From Pavlovales sp. CCMP2436 (lineage: Eukaryota; Haptophyta; Pavlovophyceae; Pavlovales), in contig MU631796.1 of assembly GCA_026770615.1 (NCBI GenBank), positions 91,800-108,045 of the forward strand: a stretch of 16,246 nucleotides of DNA. The letters are read 5' to 3'. Shown in pieces: positions 7,502 through 16,246 of the stretch. The notes below the pieces were generated by a model. It was given only the letters and a program-made list of their open reading frames with translations, did no database searches and was not told the DNA's origin. The position numbers were made by a program, and so were the translations under genes. Position 1 is the stretch's first letter. Every line of letters starts with the position of its first letter.

Positions 7502-8115
7502 CGTGCCAAGAGCCATGATCGGAGCGGTGATAGCTAATCTGATAGGTAGGTGCGCTGATAAGTCTCATCACCGATAGGAGAAGTCACACTGCGCACGCAC
7601 TCCATTGAGCACACCTGCCGCAGGCGCCCTAGCCAGCGCTGCACGCCGACTAGGAAGGCGACTCAGACTCAGAGCCGCCGGTATTGGAGCTCAGTACTCG
7701 TAATAATTCACCAGCAGGCAGCGCTTATTTCGGCAGAAGGGCCGCCCAAGCGGGCTGCCATGGCCTACGTAGCTTCCATGCTAGTGCGAACAACAATAAA
7801 AGAAGCGGGACGTCAACGGCAGAGCGTACGGGGGGCTTGCCGAGAGCAATTGACCCCTCTCCTAATGGACACCGCACGTCGAGTTAATCTTCAAGCGCTG
7901 GCCATAGACGAGTTGTCTTCGTGGCGAGCAAGGCCCTCTTCAAGACGCTGGTGCGGTCGGACGCCAGTGGCCACAACGCCTCAACGCTGCCACCAGCGCC
8001 GGCGCGTGCCACCCGCTCGCGCCGGCCGGTCACGCGCGGCGTAAATATAAAAATGTCATCTCAGCTATGGAAATGCAACACGCCAATTCTCGCACATACG
8101 CATACTACTACTTAT
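7502..8115. other. Spacer without a supported gene
   Basis: The open frames here (for example 7760-8044 +) are rich in Arg, Ser and Ala, change character along their length and show no motif. No tRNA, rRNA or hairpin array seen. Confidence 0.4.
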
Positions 8116-8136
8116 CTTGAATTAAGATAATTCAAG
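8116..8136. terminator. Perfect 9-base inverted repeat just past the receptor stop codon
   Basis: CTTGAATTA and TAATTCAAG flank a 3-base loop. It sits about 38 bases downstream of the - strand stop at 8175 in an AT-rich dip. A role in 3' end formation is only a guess; eukaryotic ends do not normally need a hairpin. Confidence 0.25.
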
Positions 8137-8174
8137 TTTGATATGATGAAGAGTTGGTACATGTGCATGTTGGA

Positions 8175-11100
8175 TCACGATTTGGCAGTCGCAGGCGAAC
8201 CCACGGTCTCACTGGAGTTCCGCCGCACCTTGAAGTCGGCCGGGCGGCCCACTTCTTGCTTGAGCAGCCTCGCGACGATGTGCGAGAGGGTTGCGGAGAG
8301 GGCCACAACGATGGGCTCGATCAGGAGCAGCGTCTCCACGCTCGCGATCTGCAGGCAGGGGGAGGGGGAGGGTGAGGGGGGCGGGTGAGCGGCTGTTCGC
8401 CCGGGCAGTGGGTGGCGGCGCGGGGTTGCGGCTTCACACGCTCGCGTGCGTGCGGCTGCGCTTACCGCCCAGACGACGACGACGGCGGTGGCGGAGCTGG
8501 GGGAGAGCCTGATGCCGTAGGAGAGCGCCGCGGCTGCGAAGCCGAGGTAGATGATGATGGCGAGTGCCCAGCCGCCGTAGAGGCGCACCTGCTGCTTTGC
8601 GGAGAGTGTCTTGCCCGAGCCGGCTGTTCCTTGGTCTTCGACTGCGAACTTGCCGCCGAGCGCCGAGCCGCCGGCCGCCTGCTGCAGCGTCGCGAGGTCG
8701 AGCGCGCCCTGGTTCTCTTCCATGTAGGTGGCCGCCTTGCCCTTGCGCCCCTTCTTGAGCTTCGCGGGCGGCGGCTCGGGCGCGGCCACTGGCCAGCGCT
8801 CGGGCCCGGGGGGGTCTTCCGATACCGATGCCGATTCGGAGACGCGCACGACGGGCGTGATGACCGCGCCCGTAGCCCTGCCCCGCTCGGACGGCGCGAT
8901 GACCTTGCCCTTGTAGAGCTTCTCCGGCGAGTGAGCTCCGCCGCGCAGCATGCGCGGGCTTTGGTCGCGACGCGGCGGGCTCGGCGGCAGATTCAGCTGC
9001 GGCAGCGCATCGGGCGGCGCCGCGCGCGTCGAGGGCGGCAGCACCACGCGCGTGGGCGGACTCGGCGGTGGGCTCGGCGGCGGGCTAGACTCAGGCAGCG
9101 CGACGGGCGGCGCCACGCGCAGCGCAAGAGGCAGTGCCACGCGCGTGCGCGGCTGGCGGGCGCCGGCCGAGGAGCCGTTGAGTGGGCCGCGGTACTTACC
9201 GCTCAGCGGCGGGCTAGGCGGCGGGCTCGAGACAGGCGGCGCAACGGGTGGCGCCACGCGCGTCGAGGGCGGCAGTGCCACGCGCGTGCACCGGGGAGCT
9301 GTCGACGCGCCGGCCGCGCCGAGCGCGGCCGAGACGCGCGCGGACGAGACGGTCGGGCCAGCTGCGCCGGCCGAGCCGAGTGCGGACGAGACGCGCGCCG
9401 TGACGGTCGGGCTGGCCGAGCCGAGCGGGCGGGCGGGCGGCATCGCCGAGATGCGCGAGCGGCAGCCACCGACGGGCGGCGAGGTGCTCACGCGGAAGGC
9501 TTGCGGCGTCGGCGTGGAGGGAGTGGGCAGCGGCGTGCGCCCTACGTTTGGCGCGGATGCGGTCACCCGGTCGGCCTGTGGCGTCGGCACCCCGGCCGAT
9601 CGCGTCGGTGACAGCGGCGTGCGCCCAACCGGCGTGATCCTGCGTCAGGGCAGGGTCGAGGGGAGGGGAAGGGCGTGTGAGTGTATGCTTTGCGCGTGTT
9701 GTGTTTGGGCGGGAGTAGTTTCAAAAATGAAGGGAAAGCGCACCTGGACGAAGGGAGCGGCGCGCGCTTGCGCGAGGGCGTGAGCTCCGAGCCGGGTGAC
9801 GACTCGGCCGCACCGAGCGCGGCTGAGACGCGCGCCGTAACGGGCGGCTGGCTAGCGACGACGACCGTGCTGCCTCCGGCGGCGAGCTTCTTGGAGAGCT
9901 CCCAGGGCGGTGGCACGCGCTCGCGCTTCATGGCGGACGCAGCGACTTCGGCGTCGAGCTGGCCGGTGCGCGTGGCGGACGGCAGCGGCGGCAGCGAGCG
10001 GCGCATCGGCGACTGCGGCGCCGCAGCCGCGGCGCCGCGAGCGGCGGCCGATTGCGCGGCGGCAGCGGCCGCGGCGCCGGCGGCGGCTGCGGCGACGGCG
10101 GCGTTTGCGGAGGCTGCGGCGGCGGCGGCGCGGTTGGCCGAGGCGGGCAGGCGCCCGTCCTTGCTGATCTGGGGCACGCCGATGCGCTCGCGCATGCCCG
10201 AGGGCACAGGCACGCGCCGCTGAAGGGGCGTGAACTTGCCCGTCGCGCTCGGCGACTTGCTCGGCGACGTGCCCGGCACGCCATCTCTGGGCGGCGTGCT
10301 GATCGGCGGCGGCGTCTTGGCGTCGGCGGAGGAGGCGGTCGACTGGTCGCCGTCGGCGAGCAGGGGCAGCGGCGCGCGCGCCATGGCGGGCACGGGCAGC
10401 GTCTGGCCGGCGCGCTTGGGCCCGCCACGGCCCCACTGCTTCTTGTTGCCCGTGGCGAGCAGGTGCGTGGTCACGAGCATGGAGCGCAGCAGGCGCAGGG
10501 GCGAGGATGCCCACTGCAGACGGTAGACGAGCGCAAAGAAGAGGCGCGTGCCGTAGAGCAGCGGCGCGAGCAGCGCCGAGCAGACCGAGGCGTGCACAAC
10601 GAGGGCGACGGGCTCGTTGAGGGAGACGGCCTCGCCGAGCAGCCAGGGCAGCTGGGTCGCAAAGAAGCCCACCTGCAGCGCGAGCTGCGCCATGAGCTGC
10701 ATGCCGACGGTGTGCAGCATCGCCGGCCTGCGCAGCCCCGGTTCGGCCTCGCCGGTGGAGATGGCGAGGAGCGACCAGTTGTCTTCGAGCGCGTATCTGA
10801 CGCGCGTCGCCCAGGGCAGCCGCGCCTCGCCCGGAGATTTCGCCTTAAGCCGGATCTTGGCCGCCATCGCCGAGCGCGCCGCCATGCGCGCAAGGCGCGC
10901 GGCGTTGCGGTTTGAGTCGCTATTGCGCGACTCGTGGTAGGCGGAGAGGCCCATGGCGGAGAAGTCGAGCGTGGCGAGGCCTGCGACGACAGCAATGATG
11001 ATGATGGACGTGAAGATGGTCAGGTCGACCAACACCCCTGCATCGGGCTCGGAGGACGGGCGGCCCGGCGGCGGCGCGGGCGATGGCGACTGCGGGAACC

Positions 11101-14100
11101 AGGTGGTCGAGATGCCGGCAAAGTCGGTGAGGTGCTCGGCCTTGCAAATCAGCGTCCCATTCCAGTTCTGCTCGAAGACAACGCGATCGCGGTCGAAGTC
11201 GCCCGGGCCATAGTTCTCCTCATTTTGCACGTGCTCCCAGCTGTTCGAGTCGAGGTTCCACGAAGCGCACTGCGCGTACTCACCGCACTCCGGGCCGTAC
11301 CAGCCGGGCGTGCACTTGCAAAAACCCACGCCCATCTCGCAGGCGCCGTTGCCGCTGCAATCGAGCACCGTGGTGCAGTTCTCGTTGGCGGCGGCGGAAG
11401 CGAGCGCGGCGGGCGTGCGCTGCGCGAGCTGGGCGGCCAGCGACTCCTGTACGGGTATGATGATGGTGATGCGCGTCCGGTGGTTCAACCCGCTGACGGG
11501 AATCTCCACGTTGTTGGCATCGTTGAGGAAGAAGGAGATGCCCGCGGTCAGCGCGGGAGTGATCTGGCTGTCGACGCCGTAAAAGTCGCGCGCGCCCCAG
11601 GCGATGAGGTGCGCGCCCACACTTGCGCCCTCGCTGATGCCAACCGTGGTGGTCATCTCGTCACCGCCGGGCAACCCGACGAGGCCGCCGCCGATCGGCG
11701 CGACAAAGACAGCGCCCTCGAGCGAGGTGCCGAACATGCGCTTGGCGCTGAGCGCCAGTGCGCCTGAGAGCAGCTCGATCGGCTCCTCGCCCACGAGTGC
11801 GGCGCCGAGCAGCGTGGGTGCAAAGGAGCGGACAACGTAGCTGATCACGTCGCGGCGCACCTGCGCGTAGATGCGCGGGTCGCTCGCAACGATGGTGAGG
11901 TTGCCGTCCTCGCCGCCGAGGTAGGCGCTGCCCGCGTCGAGCTGGTCCTGGTAGGCGATGGCCGCGAGCGTGGCGTTGCTGCTCTCCAGCGCCGCCTGCG
12001 CGTCGAGCCTCGTCTCCGCCGCCGTCGCGGCCTCGTGCAGAATGTCCGCGGCGTAGGTGACGTCGGCCTGCGTCTGTGCGTCGAGTAGGGGCGCGCAGAG
12101 CAGCGCATGCAGCAGCTGCAGCACGCGCAGCTGCGCGTACGGCTCGATCAGGTCGGCGTCGAAGGCCATAACTGACTTAAGCGTCTGCGAGCTCATCGCA
12201 GCGGAGGAGGACGTGCACGAGTCGGCGAGCACCGAGTCGGCGAGCACGTCGATCCAGCCGGTCACGATAGAGCGCACGTCGGCCATCGTGAGGTTCAGCA
12301 TCGGGCCCGCCGCAAGCTGCCTCGCGTTGTCGGGCTCGGAGAAGGCGGCGCTCAGCCGGCGGCGCGTGCCGCCTTGCAGCCCGTTTGAGGCGTAGACGCG
12401 GTAGAGCGCACGCGAGAAGCTGCCGATGCGGTTGAACATCTCTGACTTGCGCCCATCCTGCGCCGCCTCGCGCCCATACTCCTTCATCTGGTCGACGAGC
12501 GCCTGATCGTAGACGAGCACGTCGTCGACGGTGAGCACGAGCGTCTTGCTGGTGATCGCGCCGTAGAAGTCGATCACCTGCACCTCGAGCGAGTGCGGCC
12601 CCGGCTCGAGGAGCACCCTGACAAACTTGTCTTTGGACTCGTCGGCGAGCACCGAGTAGCCGCCCAGCGCCGAGACGTCGGAGAACCTGTAGCTCAGCGG
12701 CACCTCGTCGTCGGTCCACTGCAACGCCGACAGCTCGAAGATGGTGGTTATGCTACCCGTGGGCGGCGCCACCTCGAGGTTGCCGCCGAAGGGCGGGCGG
12801 TTGACCGGGATCAGCAGTGAAGCCGAGCCCGAGACGCCGTTGAGCGTGGCGGTCAGCGTGAAGGTGTACTTGCCGCCGCCGCGCAGAGAGCTCGGGCGCA
12901 CCTGCAGGTTCTGCTGTACGTCCAGCGTACTCGAAATCAGGGACGAGCCGAGGTCGGGGACGTGCCCGCTGTCCGAGGTGACGCTCCACGCGTAGACCCA
13001 CGGGCTGCGCACCGCCGAGGCGCCGCTGGGCAGTTTTGCGGTGCCCAGGAGCTGCAGCGTCGAGGTGGCGCTGATCTTATCGGTGGGGTTGTAGCCCCGG
13101 AAAGTGACATCCACGAGCGGCAGCGGCGTCTCGCTCACGGTGACGTCGATCGAGGTCGATAACGAGCGCGCCGAGGGCAGCGCCTTGCTCACGGTGAGCA
13201 GCAGCGTCGAGGTGTTGCCCGCCTTGAGCAGTTTGCCGGGCAGCACGAAGATGTTCTTGGCGCTGTTCTTTTTTCCGGTCGCGTACTTGGTCAGGCTGGT
13301 GGTGCCGTCCTCGAGGGGAGGGCTGACGGTGAGCGAGAAGACGAGCAAGCCGAGCGCGCTGGTGGGGTCGTTGGGGTCGTAGCTCGCCGATGCGTCGATG
13401 GTGAGGCGCGAGGTGCCGCCGACCTCGCGCTGCGTGCCGCCGGCGGCGATGAGCACCAGCGGCTCGCTGAGCACCTGAATGTTGACGTACTGCGTGCTGC
13501 TCACGCTCGGCTGCATCTGCATGCGCGCGGTGAGCGAGAGGCGGTAGGTGTAACCCGACGTGAGCGTGAGTCCCGCCACCGTGAGCGAGGGCTTCATGCC
13601 CTTGACCATAAGTGCCGAGAGGGCCAGCGGCAGCGCGTCGGTGCCCGAGCGCTGCACGCCGGTGGTGGTGAGTAGCGTGTACACGTGCGCCCACTCAAAC
13701 GTCATCGAACCGCCCCCGGTCCAGCACGTGGCGCGCGAGGCGGTGGCGTGGATGAAGAGATCCTCGGATGGGCGGTGCACGAGCGTGGAGGGCGCGTTGA
13801 TCTCGAGGGTGGGCACCGGCCCGTCGGCGCGCGTCACCTCCCAGCGAATCACCGGCGAGGAGACGCCGAGGAAGTTTGTGACGCGCACGAGCACCGTCGA
13901 GCGCATGGCCAGGTAGGGCATGCCCGTCGCGTCGCCCAGGCGCAGCACGGGCGAGTAGCCGGGCAGTGCGTCCAGGTAGGCCTTGGTCGTCTGCCAGTAG
14001 TCGGAGATGGAGGCGTCCACGCCCCACTTCCAAGTGAGCGGCTTGGCCCCGCCGCCGTCCGCCAGCGTCCCGTCGAGGCGCAACGTGCCGCCCGGGCAGC

Positions 14101-16211
14101 TGGCCAGCTTGATGACGCCCGCCAGCACCAGCGAGGGAACGGGGCACGCGTTCTCGCACGGGAAGTCGGTAGAGACGGTGATTGTGGCGTTGGTGGCCGT
14201 TTTGCTTGCATCGCCCAGATCGGTCGCGGGCGCGAGCACGCCGGCCAGGATGCCCACTGTCATGCCGGGCGCCGCGGCCGTGAGGCCGGTCAGCTCCACG
14301 ACCAGTGTCGATTCGGACTCCCAGTAGCATGCCGGCGCGTCGAGCGAGGTGCCCTGCAGCGTCGCGACGGTGGCAATGTCGAGCACCGTGGCGCAGGGCA
14401 GCACGGCCGAGCCCATGCCTGCGCGGTTGGTGCGCTGCTTGTCGAAGAAGATCCGTAGGGTGGTGCCCGCGTCGGAGAAGGTCGCGCTTACCAGCTCGGG
14501 CGCGTGCACGCCCACGTACAGCACCTGCACTGTCGACGTCGAGTGCCACTGCTGCCCGTTGAGCGAGATGGCGAGGTCCGCCAGCCCGGCAAGGCCGTAG
14601 GGCGAGATCACCGTCACGCGATCGGCAAACACGCCCGCCGCACCGGCGAGCGGCGGCACGGCGGCGCCCGGCGAGCCGAAGCGCACGCGCACGAGGCTGC
14701 CGAACGCGCTGTCGATCGCGGAGAGCCCGTCAAAGCCCTCACCGCGCACGAGGAGCGCGTCGCCGCCGTCCGCGCTGAGCGAAGGCACGCCTGCCAGCAA
14801 CTGCCGCCGCGCGGAGTTGAGCTCGGAGGAGGTCACGTTGGGCGCCGCGTAGTAGTAGAAAGGCACCGAGGTGGCCGAGAGCGTGCCCGTGCGCCCGCCG
14901 TTGAGCGTCGCGTGCACCGTGGCGTTGCCGGGCACCGCGCTCGCCGGCGTGATGCACGAGAGGCGCTCGGGAGCGAGCAGCAGCGTCGCGGACAGCAGGT
15001 GCACGGTGCCGTCGGGTGCGATGAGCACGCAGCCGAGCTCGCCCGTGCCATACTTGCGAAAGTTGGTGCCGGCCACCTCGACGCGCGTGCCGCCGCCGAT
15101 CGGGCCGCCCGGCGGGGAGGCGGCAGTGACGGTGACGAGGGAGAGATCGTAGATCTCAAAGGAGATGCCGTCGAAGAGAACGGGGTCGTAGTGGAAGCCT
15201 CCGTTAAGCGAGAGCGTCACGGAGTAGGTGCCGAACGCCGCCCCCTTTGGCGCGGCGCAGACCGCGGTGTTGTCGGCCTCTACGACCGCGGCAGCCGTGC
15301 GCTTGAAGGTGCCGGTCGCGTCGTTTTTGAAGCGGCAGATTGCGGGCGAGCCCACCAGCTTGATAAAGCCTTGACCGCGGATCGTGAGCGTCGCCGCGTT
15401 CAGTGGGCCGCCGGGGCCGCCGAGGGGCAGGCCGTCCTCGACCAGCGCGTTGTAGAAGGTGAAGGTGGGGCCCAGCGACACGTTGGTGAAGTAGTTCGCG
15501 TCAAGCGAGACGGCCAGCTGCGCCACGGCGAAGGTGTTCGTGCCGCGCGGCGCGACGTAGGGCAGCGGCGCGACGAGGTCGGAGCGGGCAGCGTCGGGCA
15601 TGGACCCCACGGTGTCGATGAAAGCGCCGCCGTCGATGGACGTGCGCAAGCGCAGCCGGCCCAGGTCGTGGTAGGCGTTAGTGGAGGCCGAGCCGAGCAG
15701 GTAGCCGTGCACCGTGACCAGCGTATCGATCTGGCCCTGGGGCGCGCCGGAAGGCGTGACGCGCATGGCGAGGATGGAGCCGGGGGAGTAGAAATAAAAG
15801 GTCTTGGTGACGGCCACGCCGTCGCACACGCCGTTCTGCTCCTCCTCGTCCGAGCAGCCGTGCGCCACTAGCGTCACCGTCACCTCGCCCCCGCGCGGCC
15901 AGATGGCGGGCGCCTCGCACACGATCTCGGTGGCGGTGGCGGACACCATGACCGTCGAGCGCATGTAGAGGTTGCGTTCGCGCGCCGAGCCGTCCGAGAA
16001 CTCGCACGCGGCCGATCCGGTCTGCAGGGGGGTCCAGCGGCCCGCGTTGTAGATGCGCGTCGCGTTGGAGACCCATGCGGCCGCCGACTCGAAGCCGGTG
16101 CCGCTGATCGTGACGAGCGTGTTGTGCCCGACGGCCGCGCCAGAGGGCAGGATGTCGGCAATCTCAAGCGAGACGAAGGGATTCTCCGTGACGGCCACCG
16201 AGAGGATGGAC
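8175..16211 (-). CDS. Polycystin-1-like receptor with IPT/TIG, REJ, EGF-like and GPS-like regions, 5' partial
   Basis: Exons: 16211-9744 (giant, 6468 bases), 9639-8466, 8348-8175 (TGA). The introns 9743-9640 and 8465-8349 are GT-AG and phases join; an acceptor CCCCGCAG precedes 16211, so the N-terminus is outside. About 2600 residues are visible. Five IPT/TIG-like repeats (about 16180-14520) show motifs such as TLVTISGTGF, TLTIRGQGF and RVEVAGTNF. A linker with LRIFFDKQ and CYWESESTLVVELTGL follows. The REJ-type region (about 14150-12540) has LTIDASASYDPND and NRPPFGG...QWTDDEVPLSYRF. An EGF-like module CSGNGACEMGVGFCKCTPGW lies at about 11283-11378 and a GPS-like CKAEHLTDFAG at about 11120-11150. 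Membrane segments: 1 at 11038-10967 (TIFTSIIIIAVVAGLATL); 2 and 3 at about 10725-10520; 4 at about 8580-8510 (WALAIIIYLGFAAAALSYG); 5 split by the last intron (LLLIEPIVVALSATL). This matches the polycystin-1/REJ membrane core, but PLAT and the cation-channel part are absent. Likely a cell-surface or ciliary receptor; ligand unknown. Confidence 0.82.
8349..8465 (-). other. 117-base last intron of the receptor gene, open in frame
   Basis: Starts GTAAGC and ends CTGCAG. It is 39 codons long and contains no stop in the coding frame, so retention would insert 39 residues (Arg/Ala then PPPSPSPSP) into membrane segment 5. Removing it gives VVVVWA joined to IASVETLLLIEP, the expected membrane helix, which is why I call it an intron. 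Confidence 0.75.
8990..9847 (-). repeat. Internal repeats encoding the Pro/Ala/Ser-rich cytoplasmic loop
   Basis: Three related blocks encode TRVALPPSTRVAPPVAPP-type sequence followed by SSPPPSPP (about 9201-9293, 9060-9150, 9000-9060). Three copies of a block encoding TARVSAALGAA-type sequence lie at 9796-9847, 9363-9416 and 9309-9360. The last two sit across the 104-base intron from the first. A TPQA(D/F)RV unit repeats at about 9490-9600. Repeat copies in the loop between membrane segments 3 and 4 suggest growth by duplication. Confidence 0.7.
9640..9743 (-). other. 104-base intron of the receptor gene
   Basis: Donor CCAG/GTGCGC at 9743 and acceptor GACGCAG at 9640 with a C-rich tract before it. 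Splicing joins ...PLPSS-R-ITPVGRTPLSP and restores the frame of the next exon. The intron is AT-richer than its flanks. Confidence 0.8.
10015..10140 (-). repeat. Poly-alanine coding tract (GCN repeats)
   Basis: Encodes about 40 residues, mostly alanine with Ser, Asn, Gln, Val and Gly interruptions, ahead of a basic QSPMRRS segment. It uses mixed alanine codons, so the tract is likely under some protein-level constraint rather than pure slippage. Confidence 0.85.
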
Positions 16212-16246
16212 CTGCGGGGGCAGGGAGGTTGGGGGCAGGGAGGTTG
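16212..16246 (-). other. Intron end with 16-base tandem repeat, upstream of the giant exon
   Basis: On the - strand the sequence reads as two copies of a CAACCTCCCTGCCCCC unit and ends in CGCAG at 16212, a good polypyrimidine tract and acceptor. Confidence 0.7.

Noticed and set aside
7502..8115. CRISPR, tRNA or rRNA genes in the spacer
   Set aside because: No repeat-spacer pattern, no cloverleaf and no conserved rRNA stretch seen here or elsewhere in the window.
8385..9611. 408-codon + strand frame opposite the receptor loop
   Set aside because: Arginine/alanine/glycine composition is what the antisense of a Pro/Ala-rich coding region gives; the - strand frame has helices and correct splice phases.
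14504..15871. 455-codon + strand frame opposite the IPT repeats
   Set aside because: Antisense of well-recognised IPT/TIG coding sequence; low-complexity Arg/Ala/Val composition.

Overview
The window comes from a nuclear genome of a eukaryotic microbe. Genes are split by GT-AG introns of about 83 to 740 bases, coding DNA is strongly GC-rich, and some introns and spacers are AT-rich and full of microsatellites. The gene content (an organellar-type RsmH methyltransferase, a hAT transposon and a very large IPT/REJ/polycystin-type membrane receptor) fits a unicellular alga or related protist, for example a haptophyte or stramenopile. I cannot fix the lineage from sequence alone.

Left part, + strand (1-2185): the 3' two thirds of an RsmH/MraW/METTL15-type rRNA cytosine methyltransferase gene, five visible exons. 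Its first two introns carry degenerate copies of the neighbouring exon edges and splice sites, a (CCCTAG)n array, and AC/AT microsatellites.

2186-3160: the 3' flank of that gene, then a short hydrophobic reading frame (2553-3005) cut by one in-frame TGA.

3161-7380, mostly - strand: a decayed hAT-family DNA transposon about 4.2 kb long. Both edges carry clusters of a TGACCGAAGATCCGTCAGAT / ACCGGT motif with roughly 21-base phasing. The transposase gene reads right to left (7126 to about 3671). It retains a zinc finger, the D, D and E catalytic signatures and the hAT dimerisation motif. It is broken by a stop codon, a 4-base repeat expansion, a 169-base tandem duplication and a further frame change.

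7386-8174: spacer without a supported gene.

Right part, - strand (16211 to 8175, 5' end outside the window): a polycystin-1-like receptor of at least about 2600 residues, encoded mainly by one 6.5-kb exon. Its order is IPT/TIG repeats, REJ region, EGF-like module, GPS-like motif, then five predicted membrane segments. A Pro/Ala/Ser-rich loop of about 600 residues lies between membrane segments 3 and 4. There is no PLAT domain and no polycystin channel domain in what is visible.

The three genes have no obvious functional link. The region is a gene-dense GC-rich segment interrupted by a transposon and by repeat-rich introns.
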